A DNA stretch of 7,025 nucleotides. Origin: JBOGFC01 sp050742155. GTDB lineage: Bacteria; Actinomycetota; Acidimicrobiia; Spongiisociales; JALYHC01. Where the stretch lies: NCBI GenBank assembly GCA_050742155.1, contig JBOGFC010000078.1:1-7025 (forward strand), given 5' to 3'. The notes under the pieces were generated by a model that worked only from the letters and a program-made list of their open reading frames with translations, had not been told where the DNA came from and searched no databases. Shown here in pieces: positions 1 through 5,751 of the stretch (the first letter of the stretch is position 1; every line of letters starts with the position of its first letter). The position numbers were made by a program, and so were the translations under genes.

Positions 1-120
1 GCGGTCCCCAGCCCTCCCCCGGAGGGGGAGGGTGCCCGGCCCGAAGGGACGGGCGGGAGAGCGGTCCCCAGCCCTCCCCCGGAGGGGGAGGGTGTCCGGC
101 CCGAAGGGACGGGCGGGAGG
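1..120. repeat. 60-bp tandem repeat (2 copies) with G/C hairpins, downstream of rpsQ
   Basis: Bases 1-60 and 61-120 are two full units differing only at 35/95 (C/T) and 60/120 (A/G). Each unit contains a perfect 9-bp palindrome with arms CCCTCCCCC and GGGGGAGGG around a GGA loop (12-20/24-32 and 72-80/84-92). A second weak stem, GCCCG/CGGGC, lies at 39-43/50-54 and its counterpart. Unit 1 starts at the window edge, so more copies may lie beyond. The arms are identical to those of the tuf-rpsJ repeat, but the tail TGGGGACCGC is on the minus strand, so this copy is in the opposite orientation. There is no U tract to mark a terminator. Confidence 0.88.
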
Positions 121-149
121 GGGTGACTCCACAAGCGAAGAAGGGGAGA

Positions 150-407
150 TCATCTCGCTCGCTCCACGATCTCCGCCAGACGCCAGCGCTTGGTCCGCGA
201 GAGTGGCCGGGTCTCCACGATGCGAACTCTGTCGCCCAGGTGAGCCTCGTTGCCCTCGTCGTGGACGTGAAAGCGCTGCCTCCGCTGCACGGTCTTGCCG
301 TAGCGTGAGTGGCGCACCGAATCGGCGATCTCGACGGTGACCGTCTTGTCACGGGCGTCTGAGACCACCGTCCCGACTCGGACCTTGCGGGCCCCGCGTT
401 CCGTCAT
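150..407 (-). CDS. rpsQ: 30S ribosomal protein S17
   Basis: S17 is an 85-residue OB-fold protein that binds 16S rRNA early in 30S assembly. The length is normal. Recognisable segments are RKVRVGTVVSDARDKTVTVE (7-26), SVRHSRYGKTVQRRQRFHVH (30-49), DEGNEAHLGDRVRIVETRPL (50-69) and SRTKRWRLAEIVERAR (70-85). The ATG at 407 overlaps the rpmC TGA by four bases and has AGGAGGAG about 8 bases upstream. In the canonical order rplN follows within a few tens of bases. Here the remaining 149 bases hold no rplN start but a duplicated hairpin repeat instead. Confidence 0.97.
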   Translation of the reverse strand: MTERGARKVRVGTVVSDARDKTVTVEIADSVRHSRYGKTVQRRQRFHVHDEGNEAHLGDRVRIVETRPLSRTKRWRLAEIVERAR

Positions 408-628
408 CTCGCTTGCTCCTCCTGGGCGTAGTAGGCCTCGATCTCCTGCTCCCGTAGCAGGGAGGCGATGCGGGCCACCTCGCGCCGTACCTGCCCCAGC
501 CGCGCCGTGTTGTCGAGCTGGCCGGTGGCCATCTGAAAACGGAGGTTGAAGAGCTCCTCCTTTGCTTCGGCCAGCCGGCCGACCAGCTCGTCGGGCGTCA
601 GATCCCTCAGCTCGCTCGCCTTCACCAC
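404..628 (-). CDS. rpmC: 50S ribosomal protein L29
   Basis: L29 is a small two-helix protein beside L23 at the tunnel exit. From the GTG at 628 the product has 74 residues and begins MVKASELRDLTPDELVGRL. It continues with the family hallmark EELFNLRFQMATGQLDNTAR and then VRREVARIASLLREQE. The open frame reaches a further GTG at 649, adding seven residues (MRNGGAV). I reject that start because GGAGG sits inside it and spaces perfectly to 628, and because L29 normally starts near KASELR. The C-terminal EIEAYYAQEEQAR is slightly longer and more acidic than in many homologues. A gap of about 52 bases from rplP precedes it, the largest within the rplC-rpsQ run. The stop overlaps the rpsQ start as ATGA. 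Confidence 0.93.
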   Translation of the reverse strand: MVKASELRDLTPDELVGRLAEAKEELFNLRFQMATGQLDNTARLGQVRREVARIASLLREQEIEAYYAQEEQAR

Positions 629-635
629 GACTGCA

Positions 636-640
636 CCTCC
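636..640 (-). promoter_or_regulatory. Ribosome binding site that decides the rpmC start
   Basis: GGAGG on the minus strand lies 7 bases upstream of a GTG at 628. A longer frame beginning at the GTG at 649 would place this Shine-Dalgarno sequence inside the coding region. The 628 start (or the adjacent GTG at 625) gives an N-terminus close to VKASELRDL, as expected for L29. Confidence 0.65.
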
Positions 641-680
641 ATTGCGCACCTCGAGTGGGGAGCCCGGCCTCCGCTGACTC

Positions 681-1094
681 TCACGCTTCCTCCCTGGTCA
701 CGAACCTCGTCTTCACCGGCAGCTTGTGGCCGGCCAGGCGCATGGCCTCCCGGGCCACTTCCACCGGCACCCCGGCCAGCTCGAACATGATCCGGCCTGG
801 CTTGACCACCGCCACCCAGTACTCCGGGTTCCCCTTCCCGGAGCCCATGCGGGTCTCGGCCGGCTTCTCGGTGACCGGCTTGTCGGGGAAGATGGTGATC
901 CACACCTTGCCGCCTCGCCGGATGTGCCGGGTGATGGCCACCCGGGCCGACTCGATCTGCCTGGCGGTGATCCAGCCCGGCTCGACTGCTTGCAAGCCGT
1001 AGTCTCCGAAGGCCACCTTGCTTCCGCCCTTGGCGGTCCCCTGCATGCGGCCCCGGTGGACCTTGCGGAACTTGGTCCGCTTGGGCATCAACAC
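681..1094 (-). CDS. rplP: 50S ribosomal protein L16
   Basis: L16 is a 137-residue protein near the A-site tRNA elbow and is needed for late 50S assembly. The length and sequence are typical: MLMPKRTKFRKVHRGRMQG (1-19), KGGSKVAFGDYGLQAVEPGW (22-41), ARQIESARVAITRHIRRGGK (44-63), WITIFPDKPVTEKPAETRMG (65-84), SGKGNPEYWVAVVKPGRIMF (85-104) and AREAMRLAGHKLPVKTRFV. Arginine 82 matches the arginine hydroxylated in E. coli L16. Whether that happens here is unknown. The start is GTG at 1094, two bases after the rpsC TAA, with GAGGAG about 11 bases upstream inside the rpsC tail. An in-frame ATG at 1088 (MPKRTK) is a weaker alternative start. Confidence 0.97.
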   Translation of the reverse strand: MLMPKRTKFRKVHRGRMQGTAKGGSKVAFGDYGLQAVEPGWITARQIESARVAITRHIRRGGKVWITIFPDKPVTEKPAETRMGSGKGNPEYWVAVVKPGRIMFELAGVPVEVAREAMRLAGHKLPVKTRFVTREEA

Positions 1095-1096
1095 GG

Positions 1097-2089
1097 TTAC
1101 TCGGTCTCCTCTTCCGTCAACTCGTCGTCCTCAGCGGCGGGACCCTCTTCGATGTCCGGTTCGGACACGGCTGCCTCGTCAACAATCGGGCGCTCGATGT
1201 CCTCCCGCTCCTCCTCGAAGAGGTCCTGGGCCTCGGCCGCGCCGATGCGCTTGCCCCCTCCGGCTTCGATCAGCCGCCTGCCCTCGCTCCGCTTGCCCCC
1301 TCCGGCTTCGACCAGCCGCTTGCCGCCGCCCGCTTCGATGAGCCTCCGGCCGCCACCGGTACCGGCCGCCTGCTCGGCCCGGGCCTTGGCGGGAGCCCGA
1401 CGGCTCGGGCCGCCCGCCGCCAGGGCGGCCTCGGCGGCGATCTTCTCGCGGGTAGCGGTCAGGGAAGGCACCACATCACCCTTGTAGACCCACACCTTCA
1501 CCCCGATCGAGCCGACCGTTGTCCGAGCGGTGGCTTCCCCGTAGTCGATGTCGGCCCGGAGGGTGTGGAGGGGTACCCGCCCTTCCCGGTACCACTCGCG
1601 GCGGCCCATGTCCGAGCCGCCCAGCCGACCGGCCGCCTGAACCCGCACGCCCTGGCCCCCCGCCTTCATGACCGTGCCCAACGCCCGCTTCATGGCACGT
1701 CGGAATGAGACGCGTCCCTCCAGCTGGTCGGCCACCCCACGGGCCAGAAGCTGGGCGTCGGTCTCGGGATCTTTCACCTCGATGATGTTCAGCTTGACTC
1801 GCTTGCCGACCAGCTCCTGGAGCCCGTCACGCAGGCGATCGGCTTCGGACCCCCGCCGGCCGATCACCACTCCGGGCCGGGCCGTGTGCACGTCGACCTG
1901 AACCCGATCTCTGGTGCGCTCGATCTCGACGCGGGAGACGGCACCGCGGGTCAGTTCACCGAGCAGGTAGTCGCGGATCTTCCAGTCCTCGTTCACCAAG
2001 CTGGTGTACTCCTTGTCGCTGTACCAGCGCGACTTCCAGTCGGTGACGATCCCCAGCCGAAGCCCATACGGATGAACCTTTTGACCCAT
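1097..2089 (-). CDS. rpsC: 30S ribosomal protein S3 with long repeat-bearing acidic tail
   Basis: S3 forms part of the mRNA entry channel of the 30S subunit and contributes to helicase activity there. The start MGQKVHPYGLRLGI is diagnostic. The type II KH domain carries its GxxG loop in VVIGRRGSEADRLRDGL (74-90), followed by LNIIEVKDPETDAQLLARGV (100-119). The C-terminal domain shows GRLGGSDMGRREWYREGRVP (154-173) and ends near 217. E. coli S3 has 233 residues and typical actinobacterial ones about 270-280; this one has 330. The extension first repeats GGG(K/R)RL(I/V)EA (245-281) and then turns acidic (about 288-330, ending DDELTEEETE). The reading frame stays open for 178 codons upstream, but that part lies inside rplV and rpsS. 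The ATG at 2089 has GAGGAGG just upstream, gives the family N-terminus, and is used here. Confidence 0.97.
   Translation of the reverse strand: MGQKVHPYGLRLGIVTDWKSRWYSDKEYTSLVNEDWKIRDYLLGELTRGAVSRVEIERTRDRVQVDVHTARPGVVIGRRGSEADRLRDGLQELVGKRVKLNIIEVKDPETDAQLLARGVADQLEGRVSFRRAMKRALGTVMKAGGQGVRVQAAGRLGGSDMGRREWYREGRVPLHTLRADIDYGEATARTTVGSIGVKVWVYKGDVVPSLTATREKIAAEAALAAGGPSRRAPAKARAEQAAGTGGGRRLIEAGGGKRLVEAGGGKRSEGRRLIEAGGGKRIGAAEAQDLFEEEREDIERPIVDEAAVSEPDIEEGPAAEDDELTEEETE
1247..1357 (-). repeat. Coding tandem repeat in the S3 tail, unit GGG(K/R)RL(I/V)EA
   Basis: Residues 245-281 of S3 contain three near-identical 9-residue units: GGGRRLIEA, GGGKRLVEA, and a third (GGGK...RRLIEA) interrupted by RSEG or similar residues. 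A fourth GGGKR follows. In DNA, the 30-base blocks 1248-1277 and 1290-1319 differ only at 1270/1312. A diverged copy starts at 1317. The periods are 42 and 27 bases, both multiples of three, so the frame is kept. This looks like recent in-frame duplication by slippage or unequal crossing-over. Confidence 0.85.
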
Positions 2090-2436
2090 CAGCCCTCCTC
2101 CCGTTCGTCCTCGGCCACCACGACGGTGATGTGGCTGGTCCGTTTGCGGATGCGGGTGGCACGTCCCCGCGCTCGTGGACGCCAGCGCTTTAGCGTGGGC
2201 CCCTCGTCGGCGTAGGCGTCGACCACGTGCAGGTCGGCGGCCTCGAGCTCGTGGTTGTGCTCGGCGTTGGCCACCGCCGACTCCAGCACCTTGCGGACCA
2301 GCCCGGCCGCCCGCCGCTCGCTGAACTGGAGAACGGTGCGTGCCTCGCCGACCGGCAAGCCCCGGACGAGATCGAGCACCCGCCGTACCTTGTAGGGCGA
2401 CTGCCGCACGAACTTTCCCTGCGCCGAAACCCTCAC
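2089..2436 (-). CDS. rplV: 50S ribosomal protein L22
   Basis: L22 is a 115-residue tunnel-lining protein of the large subunit. Its globular part shows KFVRQSPYKVRRVLDLVRGL (8-27) and KVLESAVANAEHNHELEA (49-66). The beta-hairpin that reaches into the exit tunnel spans about 77-104, with GPTLKRWRPRARGRATRIRK (79-98) followed by RTSHITVVV. I see no deletion of the kind linked to macrolide resistance in this loop. A short acidic end, AEDEREEG, follows. The start is GTG at 2436, overlapping the rpsS stop by four bases, with AGGAGG seven bases upstream. The TGA stop shares one base with the rpsC ATG (TGATG). Confidence 0.97.
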   Translation of the reverse strand: MRVSAQGKFVRQSPYKVRRVLDLVRGLPVGEARTVLQFSERRAAGLVRKVLESAVANAEHNHELEAADLHVVDAYADEGPTLKRWRPRARGRATRIRKRTSHITVVVAEDEREEG

Positions 2437-2804
2437 CCGCCGGCCTCCTCTTCACCCTCTTTTTCCTCGCTCGGACCGCCGGCCGCCTGGGGTGCCCGGG
2501 CGCCCGGTGCCGCCGACTCGGCGCCCGCCCTGCGACGAGCGGCCCGCTCCCCCGAGTGCCCTCGGAAGCTGCGGGTCGGGGCGAACTCACCCAGCTTGTG
2601 TCCCACCATCGACTCGGTGACATAGATGGGTACGTGCTTGCGGCCGTCGTGGACGGCCAGCGTGTGGCCGACCATCTCGGGAATGATGGTGGAGCGCCGG
2701 CTCCAGGTCCGGATCACCCGCTTCTCGTTCCTGCGGTTGAGCTCCTCCACCTTGGCCAGCAGGTGCTCGTCGATGAAGGGGCCTTTCTTCAAGCTGCGTG
2801 CCAT
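2433..2804 (-). CDS. rpsS: 30S ribosomal protein S19 with C-terminal extension
   Basis: S19 sits in the head of the 30S subunit near the A-site finger and pairs with S13. The core is unmistakable: MARSLKKGPFIDEHLLAKVE (1-20), RVIRTWSRRSTIIPEMVGHT (29-48), AVHDGRKHVPIYVTESMVGH (50-69) and KLGEFAPTRSFRGH (70-83). Most family members end at about 92-95 residues, near the basic ERAARRR of this protein. Here a further 31 residues follow (93-123). They are Ala/Gly/Pro-rich, then strongly acidic at EEKEGEEE. The extension is in frame with no sign of a frameshift, and its stop overlaps the rplV start as GTGA. That supports a real C-terminus rather than a sequencing error. The ATG start has GAAGG five to six bases upstream. 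Confidence 0.97.
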   Translation of the reverse strand: MARSLKKGPFIDEHLLAKVEELNRRNEKRVIRTWSRRSTIIPEMVGHTLAVHDGRKHVPIYVTESMVGHKLGEFAPTRSFRGHSGERAARRRAGAESAAPGARAPQAAGGPSEEKEGEEEAGG

Positions 2805-2806
2805 GT

Positions 2807-3640
2807 CTACCTTCGTCCCTTCTTGGTCCTCTTCCTTACGATGTAACGGTCGCTGGCCTTGCCCTTGCGTCGGGTGCGCCCCTCGGTCTTGCCCCAGGGA
2901 CTGGTGGGATGGCGGCCCCCCGACGCCTTCCCCTCCCCGCCTCCCAGCGGATGGTCGACCGGGTTCATGGCCACGCCGCGCGTCTGGGGACGAACCCCCT
3001 TCCAGCGCATGCGACCCGCCTTGCCCAGCTTGATCAGCTCGGCCTCCGGGTTACCCACCTGACCGACCGTGGCCCGGCAGTCGAGTGGGACCATGCGCAT
3101 CTCCCCGGAGGGCAAGCGCAGGAGCGCCATGTCCCCCTCTTTGGCCACCAGTTGGATGGCCGTCCCGGCCGCCCGGGCCAGCTTGGCGCCCCCTCCGGGG
3201 CGCAACTCGATGGCGTGCACCACAGTGCCGGCCGGGATGTTGCGTAGCGGAAGGGCGTTACCAGGGCGAATCTCAGCCCGGGAGCCCGACTCAAGCACGT
3301 CGCCCACCTCCACGCGCAGCGGAGCCAGCACGTAGCGCTTCTCGCCGTCGGCGTAGTGCAGGAGGGCGAGGCGGGCATTGCGGTTCGGGTCGTACTCGAT
3401 GGCGGCCACCTTGGCGGGGATCCCGTCCTTGTCGCGGCGGAAGTCGATTCGCCGGTAGCGGCGCTTGTGCCCTCCGCCCCGATGCCGAGAGGTGATCCGC
3501 CCATGGACATTGCGACCACCGGAGCCGGAACGAGAATCGAGCAGGCTCTTCTCCGGCTCGGCCTTGGTGACCTCGACGAAATCGGCCACCGTCTGAAACC
3601 GGCGGGCGGGCGAGGTGGGCTTGCGCTTGTTCAACGGCAT
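2807..3640 (-). CDS. rplB: 50S ribosomal protein L2
   Basis: L2 is a large primary 23S rRNA-binding protein needed for subunit association and peptidyl-transferase assembly. This copy has 277 residues, which is normal. It shows KPTSPARRFQ (7-16), SGGRNVHGRITSRHRGGGHK (40-59), YRRIDFRRDKDGIPAKV (62-78), the central SH3-like part through LPLRNIPAGTVVHAIEL (130-146) and the C-terminal GVRPQTRGVAMNPVDH (215-230). Histidine 230 corresponds to the functionally important H229 of E. coli and is present. The next family-conserved histidine, in VDHPHGGG, is leucine 232 here (CTG, bases 2945-2947). The basic C-terminal tail is intact. The ATG start lies one base after the rplW stop, and the TAG stop is two bases before rpsS. 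Confidence 0.98.
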   Translation of the reverse strand: MPLNKRKPTSPARRFQTVADFVEVTKAEPEKSLLDSRSGSGGRNVHGRITSRHRGGGHKRRYRRIDFRRDKDGIPAKVAAIEYDPNRNARLALLHYADGEKRYVLAPLRVEVGDVLESGSRAEIRPGNALPLRNIPAGTVVHAIELRPGGGAKLARAAGTAIQLVAKEGDMALLRLPSGEMRMVPLDCRATVGQVGNPEAELIKLGKAGRMRWKGVRPQTRGVAMNPVDHPLGGGEGKASGGRHPTSPWGKTEGRTRRKGKASDRYIVRKRTKKGRR

Positions 3641-3641
3641 C

Positions 3642-3929
3642 TCACACCCCGAAGATGTCGATCGAATCGCCGGGGGCCAGCTTGACCAGCGCCCGCTTGC
3701 TGTGGGTGCGCCGCCCGACGACCCAGCCGGTCCGCTTGCGCTTGCCGATGCGGCTCATCGTGTTCACCGAGAGCACCTCGACGTCGAAGATCGACTGGAC
3801 GGCCTGCTTGATCTCGGTTTTGGAGGCCCGTCGGTCGACCAGGAATGTGTAGGTATTGAGGTCCTCGATCTGGTCGTAGGACTTCTCGGAAACCACCGGG
3901 GCGAGGATGATGTCTCGAGGGTCCTTCAT
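3642..3929 (-). CDS. rplW: 50S ribosomal protein L23
   Basis: L23 is a 95-residue protein at the peptide-tunnel exit, where trigger factor and the signal recognition particle dock in studied bacteria. The length is normal. Typical segments are DIILAPVVSEKSYDQIE (6-22), YTFLVDRRASKTEIKQAVQ (27-45), FDVEVLSVNTM (48-58) and the basic loop GKRKRTGWVVGRRTHSKRA (62-80), ending in DSIDIFGV. The ATG at 3929 overlaps the rplD stop in the ATGA arrangement, with GAGGA six bases upstream. The stop is one base before the rplB ATG. Both junctions indicate translational coupling. Confidence 0.97.
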   Translation of the reverse strand: MKDPRDIILAPVVSEKSYDQIEDLNTYTFLVDRRASKTEIKQAVQSIFDVEVLSVNTMSRIGKRKRTGWVVGRRTHSKRALVKLAPGDSIDIFGV

Positions 3930-4699
3930 GACTCATCCTCTTCTGCCGCTTCTCCTGGTGTTTCTTCTTGGCGGGGCCGGTCGGCGGCTCGGCCCTGCTC
4001 GGTAGGTTCGGAGCCAGCCTGGCCCTCCACAGCGGCGGGTTCCCGCACGAAGTCCTCCTCGGACACGTCGTAGCCGGCGGTGCCCAGGGCCGCCAGCGTG
4101 TCCTGGGTGAAGACGATGTTGTCGGCCCACAGCACGTCGTAGGTGATGAGCTGGTCGGGGCGAGAGACCAACACATGTTCCAGGTTGCGGAAGGAGCGCT
4201 CGGCGACCGAGTCGCCCGATCCGACGACCACCAACACCTTGCCGACGGCCTGGATGGTCTCCAACAACTCGGTGGCCCTCTTGGTCCTGGGTGTGGTCCA
4301 GGCGAACCGCTCCACCACCTTGATCCTCCCCTCCGAAGCCCGGGCCGACAGGGCGCTCCGCAGGGCGAGACGCTTCATCTTCTTGGGGGTGCGATGGCCG
4401 AAGTCGCGGGGATGGGGTCCGAACACCACCCCCCCGCCGCTCCAGATCGGCGAACGGATCGATCCATGCCGGGCCCGGCCCAAGCCCTTCTGACGCCAGG
4501 GCTTGCGCCCACCCCCGCGCACCTCACTGCGGGTCTTGGTGCTGGCCGTACCGGAGCGGGCGGCAGCCAGTTGGGCGGTCACCACTTGGTGCATCACCGG
4601 CCTGTTGGGCTCGATCCCGAACACGTGGGCCTCGAGGGCCACCTCGCCTTTGGCCTCCCCCTCGGCGGAGAACAGGGTCGCCTGCACTTTCTCAGCCAC
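3926..4699 (-). CDS. rplD: 50S ribosomal protein L4 with acidic C-terminal extension
   Basis: L4 binds 23S rRNA domain I, and its extended loop lines the peptide exit tunnel. The loop is clear at about 44-103 and includes TRSEVRGGGRKPWRQKGLG (56-74), RARHGSIRSPIWSGGG (75-90) and FGPHPRDF. The globular part continues through VLVVVGSGD (155-163) and ends near LAALGTAGYDV (202-212). The family is usually about 205-220 residues and this protein has 257. The extra 45 or so residues (213-257) are Glu/Ala/Gly/Pro-rich and end GEAAEEDES, so they are probably disordered. The GTG start at 4699 lies inside the end of rplC (8-base overlap), with only a weak nearby Shine-Dalgarno match, which suggests coupled translation. 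In E. coli L4 represses its own operon through a leader upstream of rpsJ. I see no recognisable equivalent of that leader here. Confidence 0.97.
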   Translation of the reverse strand: MAEKVQATLFSAEGEAKGEVALEAHVFGIEPNRPVMHQVVTAQLAAARSGTASTKTRSEVRGGGRKPWRQKGLGRARHGSIRSPIWSGGGVVFGPHPRDFGHRTPKKMKRLALRSALSARASEGRIKVVERFAWTTPRTKRATELLETIQAVGKVLVVVGSGDSVAERSFRNLEHVLVSRPDQLITYDVLWADNIVFTQDTLAALGTAGYDVSEEDFVREPAAVEGQAGSEPTEQGRAADRPRQEETPGEAAEEDES

Positions 4700-5330
4700 G
4701 CCCCTTCACCGCCTCCCGCACCAGCACCACCCCGCCGGTCGGTCCCGGTACCGCTCCCCCCAACAGGAGGATGCCCCGCTCGCCGTCTACGTCCACCACC
4801 TCCAGGTTGAGGACCGTGCGCCGCTCTCCCCCCATGCGACCGGCCATCGGCATGCCCCGAAACACCCGGGATGGAGTGGCACAAGCACCGATCGAGCCGG
4901 GAGCGCGGTGCACTTTGTGGACGCCGTGGGCAGCCCCTTGCCCGGAGAAGTTGTGGCGCTTCATGACCCCGGCAAAGCCCTTCCCCTTGGTCATCCCGGC
5001 TACGTCGGCCTTCTGGCCCTTCTCGAGGATGTCTCCCACTGTGATCTCCTGCCCCACCTCGTACTGGTCCGGGTCGTCCACCCGGATCTCCACCAGGTGG
5101 CGGGACGGGCGCACGCCGGCCTTGTCGAAGTGACCGGCCATGGGCTTGGTCGACCTGGCCGAGCGCCGATCATGGAAGGCGATCTGGATCGCCCCGTACC
5201 CGTCGGTCTCGGGTCGCTTGACCTGGACGACCCGGCAAGGCCCGGCCTTGATCACCGTCACGGGGATGGCCCGGGAGTCGTCGGTGAACACCTGGGTCAT
5301 GCCCAGCTTCTCGCCGAGGATGGCCTTCAC
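4692..5330 (-). CDS. rplC: 50S ribosomal protein L3
   Basis: L3 is a 212-residue early-assembly protein that binds 23S rRNA and sends a long finger toward the peptidyl-transferase centre. The start MKAILGEKLGMTQVF is the classic bacterial L3 N-terminus. The central finger TKGKGFAGVMKRHNFSGQ (114-131) and HRAPGSIGACATPSRVFRG (141-159) are diagnostic. At the position of the methylated glutamine of E. coli L3 (GSIGQ), this protein has alanine 149, as in actinobacterial L3 proteins that I recall. It should not be a substrate for that modification. The start is GTG, chosen for its strong upstream GGGAGG. The gene overlaps rplD by 8 bases. Confidence 0.98.
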   Translation of the reverse strand: MKAILGEKLGMTQVFTDDSRAIPVTVIKAGPCRVVQVKRPETDGYGAIQIAFHDRRSARSTKPMAGHFDKAGVRPSRHLVEIRVDDPDQYEVGQEITVGDILEKGQKADVAGMTKGKGFAGVMKRHNFSGQGAAHGVHKVHRAPGSIGACATPSRVFRGMPMAGRMGGERRTVLNLEVVDVDGERGILLLGGAVPGPTGGVVLVREAVKGRG

Positions 5331-5335
5331 GTCCG

Positions 5336-5341
5336 CCTCCC
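5336..5341 (-). promoter_or_regulatory. Ribosome binding site of rplC
   Basis: GGGAGG on the minus strand lies 5 bases before a GTG at 5330. This strong Shine-Dalgarno match supports the GTG as the rplC start. It also shows that translation of rplC can begin independently of rpsJ despite the 88-base gap. Confidence 0.7.
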
Positions 5342-5360
5342 ATGGCTGCGCTCCTCCACG

Positions 5361-5394
5361 CCCCCTCCCTTGAGGGAGGGGGTTGGGGGGAGGG
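5361..5394. repeat. G/C palindrome plus G-rich tail between rpsJ and rplC
   Basis: This perfect 9-bp inverted repeat has arms CCCCCTCCC (5361-5369) and GGGAGGGGG (5374-5382) around a TTGA loop. It is followed on the plus strand by TT and the G tracts GGGGGG-A-GGG (5385-5394). It fills the centre of the 88-base gap between the rpsJ stop and the rplC start. No open reading frame of note lies in the gap. The hairpin resembles the tuf-rpsJ and post-rpsQ repeats in arm length, composition and T-GGGG tail. There is no U tract after it on the transcript, so it does not look like a simple intrinsic terminator. Confidence 0.75.
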
Positions 5395-5418
5395 TCACCA
5401 CAGGCAGCAGAAGAGGTC

Positions 5419-5733
5419 TCATAGCTTGATCTCCACCTCCACCCCGGCGGGGAGGTCGAGGCGCATCAGTGAGTCGACCGTCTTGGGGGTGGGCTCCAGG
5501 ATGTCGATGAGCCGCTTGTGGATACGCATCTCGAAGTGCTCCCGGGAATCCTTGTCCTTGTGCGGAGAGCGGATCACGCAGAAGCGGTGGATCTCGGTGG
5601 GGAGCGGCACCGGCCCCCTGATCCTGGCTTGGGTGCGGATCACCGTCTCGGCGATCTTGCGCGCCGACTCGTCGACCACCTCGTGGTCGTAGGCCTTGAG
5701 CCTGATCCGGATCTTCTGCTCGTTCTCTGCCAT
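5419..5733 (-). CDS. rpsJ: 30S ribosomal protein S10 (NusE)
   Basis: S10 is a 104-residue protein of the 30S head. In other bacteria it also acts as NusE in transcription antitermination and transcription-translation coupling. The length is normal. Diagnostic segments are IRIRLKAYDHEVVDESARKI (8-27), the long-loop region GPVPLPTEIHRFCVIRSPHK (40-59), DSREHFEMRIHKRLIDI (62-78) and the C-terminal TVDSLMRLDLPAGVEVEIKL (85-104). The ATG start at 5733 gives the expected N-terminus. The Shine-Dalgarno match is modest. This is the first gene of the S10 operon proper. Unlike its downstream neighbours it is isolated on both sides by spacers of about 90-100 bases that hold G/C hairpins. Confidence 0.98.
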   Translation of the reverse strand: MAENEQKIRIRLKAYDHEVVDESARKIAETVIRTQARIRGPVPLPTEIHRFCVIRSPHKDKDSREHFEMRIHKRLIDILEPTPKTVDSLMRLDLPAGVEVEIKL

Positions 5734-5743
5734 CTAACTGAGT

Positions 5744-5751
5744 CTCTTCCT
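5744..5751 (-). promoter_or_regulatory. Weak ribosome binding site of rpsJ, overlapping the repeat
   Basis: On the minus strand, AGGAAGAG ends 10 bases before the rpsJ ATG. It is the only purine-rich, Shine-Dalgarno-like stretch upstream of this gene. Six of its bases (5746-5751) belong to the inner 35-bp repeat copy, so the repeat appears to supply part of the initiation region. Confidence 0.45.

Noticed and set aside
1..120. CRISPR array or attachment site.
   Set aside because: The two units are directly adjacent with no unique spacers between them, and no cas, integrase or tRNA gene is present.
32..340. Plus-strand 102-codon open frame across the 60-bp repeat and antisense to rpsQ.
   Set aside because: Its first part is only the translated repeat (GPKGRAGER, then GPKGRAGGG), and the rest is antisense to S17.
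629..649. Seven-codon N-terminal extension of L29 from a GTG at 649.
   Set aside because: A GGAGG Shine-Dalgarno sequence lies inside it at ideal spacing to the GTG at 628, and L29 proteins normally begin next to KASELR.
2090..2623. The rpsC reading frame stays open for 178 codons upstream of its ATG, suggesting a 508-residue fusion protein.
   Set aside because: This part overlaps rplV and rpsS, which are clear genes in other frames. Its translation is low-complexity Arg/Gly/Ala sequence with no family resemblance, and the ATG at 2089 gives the exact S3 N-terminus with an SD sequence. Long open frames are expected at this GC content.
3968..4810. Plus-strand 280-codon open frame antisense to rplD/rplC.
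   Set aside because: The translation is Gly/His/Pro/Leu-rich and matches nothing I recognise. It mirrors conserved L4 and L3 coding sequence, so it is a GC-driven antisense shadow.
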